The notes beneath the pieces are model-generated. The model saw nothing but the letters and a program-made list of their open reading frames with translations, searched no databases and had not been told where the DNA came from. From Rhynchopus euleeides (Eukaryota > Euglenozoa > Diplonemea > Diplonemida > Diplonemidae): a stretch of DNA of 64,000 bases. A program made the translations under genes and the position numbers. The DNA lies in assembly GCA_963210315.1 (NCBI GenBank), contig OY723313.1, positions 1,612,001 to 1,676,000 on the forward strand, read 5' to 3'. Below are positions 1 through 10,432 of the stretch, piece after piece; the first letter of the stretch is position 1; each line of letters opens with the position of its first letter.

Positions 1-2120
1 TCCCGGAGCATGAGAGTATCACGAGCTGTTCGCCTGCGACTCCACAGTGAGCCCTGAGCTCCCGGAGCTGACCGCATGAGACGACCATGAGCTGTTCGCT
101 TTGCGACTCCACAGTGAGCCCTGAGCTCCCGGAGCATGAGAATGTCACGAGCTGTTCGCCTGTTCGCCACAGTGAGCCCTGACCTCCCGGATCTGACCGC
201 ATGAGAGGACCATGGGCTGTTCGCTTCGCGACTCCTCAGTGGACCCCCGAGCCCCCGGAGCATGAGTATGTCACGAGCTGTTTCACCTGCGACTTCACGT
301 GAGCCCTGAGCCCCCGGAGCTGACCGCATGAGAGGACCATGGGCTGTTCGCTTCGCGACTCCACAGTGGGCCCTCGAACTCCCGGAGCATGAGAAGATCA
401 TCAGCTGTTCGTTCGCGACTCGACCCCCCAGGGCCCCCTCCGATTCGGACCCGCAGAGAGGTGACAACCTGTCTCGCAGGGTTCTGGGTCCAGCACGGCT
501 CCTCCAGAGAGATGCTCGCAGAGAAGGATGCGATGCAGCTGACGACCGTCACTGTGCGCCGCATCGCGAGTTCCTCGCGGAGCAAGACCTGGACAGTGCG
601 GAGGAGATCCTCGGGGGCTGGGCTTCGCCTCCCAGGGGTGACGAGCGCCCTCTGTGATAGCGTGGATAACCGGCGGTCGTATCAGCCGCATATGCCGGAT
701 TCAGCGTTTGAGGTGCTGCAGAGCGCGAGGGGGTTCAACCGGGTGCAGCGGGCGCGGGTTGTCCCCGGGACAGGCGATTCACAGACTGAGCCGAGTGGTT
801 TCACAGACATCCGTGCATCGGCATCGATACAGGAGAGGCGGCACCTGATGCCACGAAACGCGCCAGCCGTGTCCACAATGGGAACAACCCACGAGTCCCT
901 CGGGAGGGGGCGGGTATGAGGTGAACACTACCGGCGACTCCTTCGGTGACCTGCCGTTGCACCGCAGCAGGGGTTAACTTTGCACTGCGGATGCACGAGT
1001 CACTCTTCACCGTCCCCTGACACCCGTGCGGGTTGGGGTGAACAGCGGACCGGTCGCCTCGGAGGAAGTCGCTCTCACAAGCGTGTCGACTTCTTCGGGC
1101 GCACCGTGGACGTCGCGGTGCGGCCGGAGGGTGTGGGCCACTCGGGTGCGGTGGCCCTTCGCGTCGACCTGTGGACCTGCCTCCCTGCAGTGTCGGCCCC
1201 CCGAGGAGATGGCGCTGAAGGGGGTGAAGCAGGTGGTGCTGACGACCTGCATCTGGCCCGAAAATCCTGAAGTCCCACAGTGAGCCCTGAGCTCCCGGAA
1301 CACGAGAAGACCATCAGCTGTATTGCCGGCAATTCCACAGCGGCCGAAGCTGACCGCACGAGAAGATCATGAGCTGGTCGTTCCCCGACTCCACAGTGAG
1401 CCCTGTGCTCCCGGAGCTGATCGTGATTAGATGAAGACCTCTACACCACTCGCTGCTGCGCCTGCGACGCCACAGCGGGCCCTGAGCTCACCAGGAGCAC
1501 CCGCGCGCAAACATTCACCACTCGTGATCCATGAACACCAGAAGCTGTTCGTCGGAGAAGAAGTCCTGTCCGGCACTAGCTGTCCGCCCTGCGACCCCAC
1601 AGTCGAGCGGGAGAGACTTGGGTTTCCTGAGCTCCAGGAGGTGAAGACCTCCACGAGCCGCTCTTCTTCGACGCCACAGCCGAGCCCGAGTTCCAGGAAC
1701 ATCCGCGCATCTGACTGTTCCTTGCGACTCAACAGCTGAGCTGTGAGTAACCATCCCACACAACTAGTCATTAGTTCATCTGGAGCTCATCGCATGAGAG
1801 GAACCCCCGTTCTACCGGCCATCTTCTGCGATTCCGCAGCTGACCTGTGCCCCGAGGGCAAACCCCATGAGCAGAAGACCTCATACACAACTGGGCGTTC
1901 TCTCCGTACCACTCTACAGCTGAGCCGTGAGCTCCGGGAGGAACCTTCCGCAGAAGTAGCCGCTTCCTGCGCAGCCGAACCGAGGGCTCCAAGAGCCAAG
2001 CCCACCGAAGTTCACCTCTGCATCGGAGCGCCGCGGATGATCTCCAAGGTGCCGGTCTCGAGACCAGGCGTTTTTTGCATTCGACCTGCTGCCACTCAAC
2101 GCGCATCCACAGAGATCTAA
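1..2120. repeat. Degenerate satellite of ~60-bp units with dimeric order
   Basis: A 58-68 bp unit recurs. It contains CTCCCGGAGC, then GAGCTGTTCGC, GCGACTCCACAGTGAG and CCCTGAG. Two unit types alternate at 1-460: one begins GCTGACCGCATGAGA and the other GCATGAGAATGTCACGAG, giving a dimer of about 125 bp. The pattern is clear at 1-460 and 1260-1480 and decays through 1500-2120, where only phrases such as GCGAC..CACAG and GAGCTCC..GAG survive. The many overlapping reading frames here are by-products. I see no gene in the stretch. Confidence 0.75.
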
Positions 2121-4046
2121 ATGGGGAGGCAATGCGTCAAAAATGCCTTTTCCGCTGCGTTGCACACCCAAGGAACCCTAACGGGTCAGGATTTCCACAC
2201 AACTGCATCACGCCGCAAACCTCGTCGGGTTTTCTCCACCGCCGATACAATGTGGACATCGCCGGTTCCGCACACCGGGTTTCTTCAGCCACGGGAATTT
2301 CACCAGGGGCCTCAAGGAGGCCGTGTCGAGGCAAGCTCTCCTGACAAACAACGGGCGAGGTCGACAAGACAGTTTGTTGGGACACGTTCCCTCTTCCTTC
2401 TGGCACTGGCGGTCCAGCCCCCCAGGGTGAGGGTTGCGAGGGTCTTCTTGTGGTTCTGCGCCTCAACGCGAAAGCCACCATTTGGCTGGAGTCCGACAGA
2501 AGCCGCTGCACCGAGCAATACGAACGTGTGTCAACTGTGGCAGGTCACGGTCCGGTTGATCTCCGCCGCGCCCGCCTGGGCGATATCTAACCACAGAACA
2601 GATGTCACCCCTTCTTACGTGGGAAACGTTCACGCAGGTACTGAGGATGAACAAATGGAGAGTTCAATGGAGTGTTTTCACCCCACTCCCTCCTGGCGAG
2701 GCGCAATGTACTACCGAACTACTCTCGCGGCACGCAGCAAGGAAGCGTTCAGGCGCTCATCACCTTGATGACGAGAATCCGAAGGCGAGGGGTCAGCAAC
2801 ACGAACGTGAACATACAGCAAAGCTGCAAAACTCCCCTATCATGTACCGAAGCCGGTTTTTTCGGCACCGCAACAGATTGACTGTTTTCCAACCGAAGTA
2901 CGACAGTCGAGGGCGTTTTCTGAACAACACGCGTCGTATTGGACACTGACACAACCCACAGCGGCCCCGCGCCATGGGCGACAAGGGACTGGACATTTTG
3001 TTTCCGTTATGGGTGCTGAGTCGAAAATTTCCGGGACAATCCGCAGCGCACCCACCGCGGAGGCCGAAACCCGCAGAGGTGAAAGAAGACACGACCTGTT
3101 ACGTCCAGCCCGATGCGCAGCTCAAAAATCGGAGAGTGACCGACCCCATCGCGAACACAGATACGTAAGCTCCCCATCTTCCCCGAAAAGAGGGCCTCCC
3201 CAACCGCCGGAGTTTTTTCTCGAGGCGCCGGGCGTCATCTCACCGACACCCCTCCCCGTACCGACGGGAGGAGGTTAAGGTGTTGACCGTGTTGGTGAAA
3301 GCCGACCCTGAAGAACTGCGAGCCTCCACGGGTTAACAAGAGGAACGAACGGCGGCGGATGGGGGTTTTATCGAACGACGCCCGAAGGCAAAAATATATC
3401 ATGGTAGTCCTGAGATGCGACTCCCAAGGTGCATGTACCCATACGTCACATCCTCGACAACGACTGGGTCGTCGCGCCTGACTTCGGTACAGGTGTATGG
3501 GACGGCCCTATCGCGCCGAAAGGGCAGCACATCGGATTATCAACTTCATCATGTCCCGGCAAGCACTGGCCACCTTCACCAGCTTCATGGGGCGCCACCA
3601 GTCACCGGGTCGACGCAACGGTTTCCAGCGCTAGGCTTCGAGCTCGACCTCACCACCGTTTTTCCGGTCCGCACCAAGTGGGCACGCTCATCAGGCGACA
3701 GACGACGCAGACCACAGCGTCAGCAGGGTTCTCGACATACGAAGGTTCAACGACCGAGTCCAAGCCCTTATCTACAGCGCGGATCTGACCGACACCCGCG
3801 GGCACAGAGCCCCAGAAGCACATGGCGTTTGCGCTACTTCGAGGCCGGCGTCTAGCAGGACACCGTCTTCGACCGCAGCAATACCCTCGACAGGTACGAA
3901 AGCCTGAGATGTGAAGGATCCGGCGCCCCCATCGCGGGGGCGCCCATGGCCGCACAGCGAGCCGACTCCTCACGCGAAGGACAGTGACTACAACAGCCGT
4001 ACCCTCTCTTCCTAAAATTAAGCGCTTCGCGTCCCTGAGGGTCCTG
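2121..4046. other. Intergenic, no recognised feature
   Basis: No reading frame with protein-like composition, no splice-bounded exon and no clear repeat was seen. Short frames on both strands overlap each other and carry no motif. Faint satellite-like wording persists up to about 3150. Confidence 0.5.
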
Positions 4047-4412
4047 GGTGGAAGCGGTCAACAAAACATTTTTCTTCGTTCCATTTTTGTGTTTCCATAG
4101 CGCCAAGTAAGATATCGACAGAAGGACGTCTAGTACGCGTATTTATACCATCCAAAACACAGCGCAGCATTGTGTATAGGAGGAAATACGATACTAGAAA
4201 GGACTGGCGTCATCACCTCTGTCATGTTTCCCTTTCTTCGTGCTCCACCACACCTTCTGTACTTCAGACAACACAAACACACAATAGCCGGTCGTGAGAT
4301 TTGTGCAGAGGAGTGGTGGAAGCGGTCAACAAAACATTTTTCTTCGTTCCATTTTTGTGTTTCCATAGCGCCAAGTAAGATATCGACAGAAGGACGTCTA
4401 GTACGCGTATTT
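4047..4412. repeat. 98-bp perfect direct duplication
   Basis: 4047-4144 and 4315-4412 read identically, both from GGTGGAAGCGGTCAAC to GTACGCGTATTT, with a 268-bp offset. The spacer between them is unrelated. Perfect identity in non-coding DNA implies a recent tandem duplication or a selected repeat. Confidence 0.85.
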
Positions 4413-4696
4413 TTTATTTTTTTCCTTTTGGTTCTGAGCCAAGTAACATGGACCAATAAAATTTCTGGAGAAAAAGAAATACCATGGCGTGAGCCACGGA
4501 TTCGAACGATTCAAATAAAGCCATTTTCGGGAGGAAAAAAAATGGGACCAAAAATGGGGGAAGTGGGGGCTGGGTGGGCCCGCCCCCACAGACTATGGCC
4601 TCCACCTGGCTTCCAGTGACTGCCTCCCGCGCGGCACTGGGTTCCTACCTGATGTCGGAGTGATCCACACCGAGTTCATCTTGGAAGGTACAGATG

Positions 4697-4747
4697 TTCA
4701 CTACCGTGGCCTCCGGCGGCTGGGGGGCTCCGCCCCCCAGACCCCCC
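4697..4747 (+). repeat. GC hairpin cassette, copy 1 of 6
   Basis: TTCACTACCGTGGCCTCC, then GGCGGCT, then GGGGGGCTCCGCCCCCC (6-bp G/C stem with CTCCG loop) and CAGACCCCCC. The same cassette occurs in five other unrelated contexts in the window. Confidence 0.85.
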
Positions 4748-4952
4748 ATGCAGACCAGCGGCGTGTGCTGGCTTGTCCTTATGCGACTGGGGTGTTCTTC
4801 GCTACCGTCAAGTTTTCGTCAAAGTTCGGCGATTTCCTCCAATACATACAGAGGAGGAAATGCACCAACACACTCGTCTGACTGCTTCTGCCCGCGCAAC
4901 ACTGGGTTCCGACCTGATGTCGGAGCGATCCACACCGAGTTCAGCTCGGAAG

Positions 4953-5003
4953 TTCACTACCGTGGCCTCCGGCGGCTGGGGGGCTCCGCCCCCCAGACCC
5001 CCC
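4953..5003 (+). repeat. GC hairpin cassette, copy 2 of 6
   Basis: Same cassette as 4697-4747, inside the second copy of the direct repeat block. Confidence 0.85.
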
Positions 5004-5463
5004 TGTGGCTTGTTTGTCCTTATGCGACTGGGGGGTTCTTCGCTACCGCCAGGTTTTCGTCAAAGTTCCCCGATTTCCTCGGATGCATACATAGGCTGTG
5101 ACGGGCGCTGTGAAAACAAAATGACCCCACCACGATCCGCACCGAGCTCAAAAATGCAAATAAAGGCGGAAAAACGGGGGGGAACGGGGAAAAAAGGAGA
5201 AGGAAAAAAAGCCGGAGTAAATTTTCAGGATTTTGGCCGAAAAACCCCGGTGTAAGGATCATACATGGGCAGGATGTGTTTTTTGGCCTCCCAGCCCCCA
5301 CTCCGCCTGTTTCTTGCCCTCGCAGAAAAGTTTTCAAAGCAGGAACATGCCAACAGATTCTGCCATTGGGCCACAGTGCTGCGCTTTGAAAGCATATTTC
5401 CCATTTCCTCCTCGCCTCAGCACACACGCTGCGGTGCCCGCTTGGGCACAGGGAGCAGCGACA

Positions 5464-6491
5464 ATGATTTTTAGAGCGCTGGACCGTCTGTTCATCCGAC
5501 CGAACAAAGTGAAGTTCCTTGTGATGGAGCACAGGCGGCGGCTGCAGAAACGCACAAAGCGGATGTGCGACGGTCTGGTCCGTCACACCGATTCACCCAT
5601 CGCTGCTGTGGTGGGCGAGAAGAGCCTGGACCCCTTCCGCATGACCTTCGAAGCCGTGCACCTGGAGCGGTGTGGCGAAGTCGAGGACGAGGACCTCCCC
5701 ACCATCGAGTCTATCTGCGAGATGTCCTTCAGAGCCATGCTGCTGGGGCGGGCTTACTGGCTGCGCAGGTGGCAGTGGGGTCTGGCTGCAAAGCACGTCT
5801 ACCCGAGCTCATTCCAGGTGGGCGACGAGCTTCCGGGGGTGCGTATTGTCCACCGCGTTGACACGCCCGAAAAGGTTGCGATTGTGCTGCTGCGCAAGGA
5901 TGGCCGCTACGTCTCCCTCACGGCATCTGCATGCTACCTTAAATGCGGCAAGACCCCGGGCAAGATCACGGGCTACAACATCACGAAGTCAGAGCTGCAG
6001 ACAAAGGACCTGTCCCTCCTGAGGGCGTTCCTCTCGCCGAAGGTCCTGCAAGACATTGGGTTCAAGATGACGCGCGATCACGGGGTTCCAGGTATGCTGG
6101 TTTTGCAAAGAACGGACAGTGCAGTTAACAGCCCTTATGGGCTGCACTACCCCCAACAAGCATTCATAGAAGAATAATGGGCCCGCTCAAAATGCTCTTC
6201 CTTTATTGTGTGTCAAAAAAACTGTGTCAATTCAGCACCCTTTGCAACCGGTTTTGTGGGGCTCTCTGACCCGCACTCTCACGCGGGGTTTTTTGGAAAG
6301 TTTCTCGGTGGCGTCTGGCAGGGGGTGGGGTCGGGGCAGTATCCCCTCCCGCAAGTGATTGCACAATCCGACCTGCTGTTCAACACTTCACCCCCCGCAC
6401 AGGGACTCTCACGTCGCTTTACGAGGCGAATCATTGGAACAACATGCACACCGAAGACGTCAGGACGGTCACAACAAACCAGCTTCTGTGA
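5464..6491 (+). CDS. Unknown protein, two exons (238 aa)
   Basis: Exons 5464-6091 and 6403-6491, stop TGA. I infer the intron because CAG|GTATGC at 6092 matches the donor used throughout the window. Reading through to a TAA at 6177 gives a less protein-like tail. The acceptor CCCCCCGCACAG at 6402 is in the right phase and adds a tail ending TVTTNQLL. The start is the ATG nearest a CAG acceptor (CAG, 5 nt, ATG); the frame is open upstream to 5233, with another ATG at 5347. The protein is mixed alpha/beta, with a basic N-terminal region (RRRLQKRTKR near residues 24-33) and no signal peptide or membrane span. I do not recognise a family. The alternative is a 237-aa unspliced form. Confidence 0.65.
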
Positions 6492-8081
6492 TCTGGGTGC
6501 ATCTGCTGGCCTGCTTGCTCTATCCCACTGCCCTGAGGCGGACGTGTTGTTGCGCGTTGAGCCCTCTCGCACCATCTGTGGCTCCTTGCCCACCCATGGC
6601 CCCACAGCCACACCCACACCCGCGCCTGTGTCCAAAGAGCTGTGTGTTGACTATCGAGTTTTGCCGACCACCGAGGTCCGCTAATGTCCTCCTGTGGGTG
6701 TCATTCGCCCGTTTGCTCGACAGACGCAAAATCAGAGTGTTGATCTGATTCCATCTGAGGCGGGCCGTTGAAGATGCGGGGTGGGGTGGGGCGTGTTGCG
6801 GCAGAATGCCAGTGTAATCCTTGTGGGCAGTAACCAGGCTTTGTTCAGCTCGAGCTTATTTTTAGAGGATTTGCTGCTCTGTGTCAGGGTGGTCGTGCCA
6901 GCAGATTATGTTTGGTGGCTCTCGAGTTTCGGGAAAGTTGAAGAAGTTGCGTGACTGAGGGAACGAACAAAGTAGGAGCTGCCACCCCGCCCTGCCCCCC
7001 CTCGCCCCTCGACCGTTATCTGGTAAGTGCCTTGCCCTTCGCGATTTCCTCTGTGGGTGACTTGCCCGCTGACAACCCCATTGTGTTGTCCTCAGCAGCC
7101 GCTACCCGTGCCGTTGCAGAATGTGTATGGAAAGTCACGCACATTGCTGAGTGGCAATGTCTCGTCAGCAGAGACAGCAGTGAATGATTTGTTGTTGGCC
7201 TTCAAACCCTCGACCCATGAGAGCATGATGCAGTAAACCGGTAGTCACCCCTCCTCTCTGAAAGACAGTCTTTCCAAACGATCGAGTATACCTCCACAGA
7301 AAGACCCGACCCCGGAAAGAAGCACACGAGTGAGCCAACGCTACAACGACGTAGCGCACAACGTGGGGGGACGGGAACGAAGTTAAAAAAAAAAAGACAA
7401 GGGTTTGGTCCCGTGTGGGGAAAACCTGTCTGGCGGTCTGCAGGTCTGGATCAGTGTCCACACGCCCTCCGACGGCAGTCAGCAGGTCGACGGCCTCCTG
7501 CGCGGCGGGGAAAGTAGCCGATACCGCCTGCTCAGTCCCGGTCTCGCGGCACGCATCGGAAGCGTCAGGAGCAAGGTAGCACTGGAAAGCCGTCTTCGCA
7601 ACGCACCCAGCCACGCTGCGTCAACACCTGTGCCGACGGCTTGTTGTCACCTCCGAGACGAAACCAGGGCAGATCCTCGGCTACACACGCCTCCGCGAAG
7701 CTGTACACACGCGACATTCTTAGAAATCGGAGGAGGATGTAGAACACCAGGAGGTTTCTGAGGAGGACTCTGAGGATTCGAGTCACTTTCGGTGTTTCCC
7801 TTCCCCTTTCACCCCTTCCTTGCCTTTTTCTTGGGGGGGGGGGGGCTCCTCAACAACATTTGTCACCACACCCGCACAGGCCAGGAGCTGAACACGCACA
7901 CACCCCGCACCCCTGCACTCACGGGGTGGGCCGATCCCGGCACCTGCCACACGCACCAACACACACCCACTTCATCTCGGAGTGCACCAGCGCAGTGCAG
8001 GGACAAAGGGCTGTCATCTGATAGTTTTGCCCTGAAAATTCCAGGCACCAACACCCCGTTCACCCCCACACCCCACCCGGT
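6492..8081. other. Intergenic, no gene seen
   Basis: The stretch is low-complexity C/CA-rich DNA with a G-run at about 7835. No frame has coding character and no GTATG-bounded exon could be linked. Confidence 0.5.
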
Positions 8082-9026
8082 ATGCCTGCTGCCGGCGGGA
8101 CAGCCGATTTGACAAACGAGCACATCGCAGAGCAGTACGATGTCGCGGGAAAGCTCATGGAGAAGCTGGCGCGCGACCTGCACTTCCCCTTCCTCGAGGT
8201 GAAGCTGTATACGAAATTCTTCCTGCACGCGCGGGACAGGGAGCACCTGCAGGCAACGCTTCTAATCACGAACACCATGATGGATCACAAGCGGGCGACG
8301 CTGCGCGTCTTGGAGACCATCGGCGACAGAGAGGAGGTTCTGTCCTCTGTCAAGCAGCTCGCTTACAAATACTCCTGCAAGAATGTGTCGACCCTGGATA
8401 TTCAGAGCCAAGCATTCCAGCTCCTCTTCTGCCTGCAGCAGACCACCCTGCGGGTGATCGAGGCGATTCTCGACTGGAGGGGCTTGCTGACCCGCCCCTA
8501 CGCCTTCACCTGGAAGGGGGAGAACTACCTTCTGAAGATCATTGCGGATTGCCAGTTCATCGACACCTGCGAGCTGAGTAAAGTCATGCCCCTCCAGCTG
8601 ACCGCGCATCCGCTGTGCTCCAACCTGACGAGCCTGTCGCTGTTTGGCGGGGGGGTTGCCAGTGCGAAGCAGGGCGGTGTGCGGCCCAACAGCGCCAGCT
8701 ATCCCCTGAAGAAGCGGTACCTTCAGAACTGCACAGAGGATGTGGCCCGGATCCAACGAGCAGAGACGGTTGTCTACGAGGAGATCGGGCTGCAGAAGAA
8801 GCTGATGAAGGAGTTGCAGAGCATCAGCGCGTCCGGGTCGTTCCTCCCCCTGCTCGACCTGTCGTCTATAATCCCCAACAGTGCGACGGGTGTGAGGTTG
8901 ACCAATAAGAACTGGGACCACAGATATCACGTCAGCGTGAGCAAAGCTACTAACCGGCTCAACAACACAGCGGTGGTCCGCCTGGCGCCTTCACAGGCGC
9001 CCTCACAGGACAATAACATATACTGA
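8082..9026 (+). CDS. Unknown protein, single exon (314 aa)
   Basis: An uninterrupted frame from ATG 8082 to TGA 9026 with strong coding character; no in-frame GTATG donor is visible. The upstream AG nearest a pyrimidine-rich stretch is at 8043-8044, 37 nt before the ATG. The protein is soluble and largely helical over residues 1-190. A distinctive stretch around residues 131-155 reads LDWRGLL..PYAF.WKGENYLLK. The C-terminal third (about 200-300) is Ser/Asn-rich. No signal peptide or membrane span is seen. I do not recognise the family. The Trp/NYLLK-type stretch gives a faint impression of long cytoskeletal or axonemal proteins, but I would not assign a function. Confidence 0.8.
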   Translation: MPAAGGTADLTNEHIAEQYDVAGKLMEKLARDLHFPFLEVKLYTKFFLHARDREHLQATLLITNTMMDHKRATLRVLETIGDREEVLSSVKQLAYKYSCKNVSTLDIQSQAFQLLFCLQQTTLRVIEAILDWRGLLTRPYAFTWKGENYLLKIIADCQFIDTCELSKVMPLQLTAHPLCSNLTSLSLFGGGVASAKQGGVRPNSASYPLKKRYLQNCTEDVARIQRAETVVYEEIGLQKKLMKELQSISASGSFLPLLDLSSIIPNSATGVRLTNKNWDHRYHVSVSKATNRLNNTAVVRLAPSQAPSQDNNIY

Positions 9027-10245
9027 GCCCGGAGGGAGGGAGAGAGGGGGTCTTTGCATCTTGTGTCAAAAGTTGAGGGGGGGGGGGGTAACCTGTGTGC
9101 AATGGCGGGTCTGTTAACTTTTTAACCCTTACGGATTGCGGGATTTGGGGGGAAAAAAGGGAGGGGAAGGGCGGAGGGGGGGGGGGGGAGGGGTCATATC
9201 TTCGCGTGGTTCTCTGCGTGTGGTGAGATTTGTCGATCCCAGCCGCAGCGGAGTGTGCCCCCCCCCCACCCAGCCATCCCAGTGCTAAATTCCCACCGAC
9301 ATGCCTCCCCCACAACACGCCCTCCGCTGCGCTGGCTCTTTCCAGAGCCAACACGGGTGTGCAGGGCGGTGGGGGCGGAAGGGGATCCTGTCACCCCTCC
9401 CCCCCTTCCGCGGCAGCAATATCATTTCAAACATCGGATGGTGCAGCGTCCCCAGCCAACCCCCCTCCCTCCACCGCGAAGTGTATGGTGTCAAGGAGAG
9501 ACTACGTATTGCGTACAGCCACCCGGTCGTGTTTTGGTGAGGCTGTGTTGCGGCCCAACCGCCAGGCCACTGACAGACAACTGCTGCACACCCTCTCATT
9601 GTGCATTGATCAATCTGCCTTGTACATCATATCTGGTGTGGTGACTCCGAAAAGGACTTAACATTGAGGCGCAGGATGTTATAACAGAGGCACCCCACCA
9701 CTGTGGCAAATTTATTCGTCCCCCGGTCAACATCCTGCCGACAACAGACTCGGTGCCACTGCGGACCAGCACTTTGTCTTTGTCAGCAGAAGGGGAACGA
9801 TACGCCGGGGTCTCATCCATATTGATGATCCTCGTGTATATCCCAAAGCGTGAGCGGATAATGGGGGCGGTTCCGTAAAAACCTGATGCGAGCCAACGAA
9901 TGAGACTCCAAAAAGAATTCCACTGCTTCTCTCTTGAGATGCTATATTTAGATGTCTTCTGCGATCGAAAGGACTGGTAGCAAATGCCCGGATGTAGTCT
10001 TCACTGCACTTCATGGTGGAATAGCGCTCCTCCGGATCCTCCTGCGCCATAGCCAAGGCCTTGGTACGGAGCATGGAGCGCGTGACAACTTCGTCGCTTG
10101 CCTGCTTGTTCTGCGGACCAGAGGGTTTTTGCGTCGTCGTGCTGGGGGCCGTCGTGCTGTGTGCAGTGGCCCAACTCTGCTGATCCTGTCAGCACTGCGA
10201 AGGCGCACCAAGCACGCCTCATTGTGTAGCCCTGTGGGTTGGGGG
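9027..10245. other. Intergenic, G-run rich
   Basis: G-runs lie near 9078 and 9177-9192. No frame with coding character was seen on either strand; the minus-strand frames crossing 10000 continue as shadows of the next gene. Confidence 0.5.
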
Positions 10246-10338
10246 GTGTGCGTGTGTGGTTATCAAGTTTTAAGGCGGTGTCGCCCTGCATGGGCAGTAG
10301 CACCTCCCCTTCAGTATCGCACTCCCGAAGGATTCCCC
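10246..10338. repeat. 93-bp dispersed repeat, copy 1
   Basis: Runs from GTGTGCGTGTGTGGTTAT to CCCGAAGGATTCCCC and matches 49012-49104 with only about two substitutions (A/C at 10264, T/C in the GCCCTGCAYGGGC hairpin). It ends 94 bp before the start codon of the ankyrin-glutaminase gene. It could be a mobile element fragment, a small RNA gene or a processing signal. Confidence 0.8.
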
Positions 10339-10432
10339 CCCACCCCCCTTTTGCATCAACATCGCCACACCACCCCTCCCCTCCCAGGGCCCCCAACAGG
10401 AACCCGCTCCAACCCCCGTTTGGCCAGCTGGC

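Larger units (their letters stand above)
4636..5145. repeat. Direct repeat block (~255 bp period) with GATCCRCACCGAG motif
   Basis: Two diverged copies run from CACTGGGTTCC..CTGATGTCGGAG through a GC-rich hairpin cassette to a GTCCTTATGCGACTGGGG..TTCTTCGCTACCG segment. A third partial copy of the leading motif, GATCCGCACCGAGCTC, lies at about 5131. The same CGATCCGCAC motif recurs inside elements A and B further right. Confidence 0.7.

Noticed and set aside
1-460. CRISPR-like regular repeats
   Set aside because: Units are contiguous and degenerate with no unique spacers, and the context is eukaryotic.
4480-4520. tRNA-like 3' end on the minus strand (GTTCGAATCC followed by a CCA-like end)
   Set aside because: The T-loop sequence is right, but the T-stem does not pair (only two or three of five positions) and no D-arm, anticodon arm or acceptor partner could be found.
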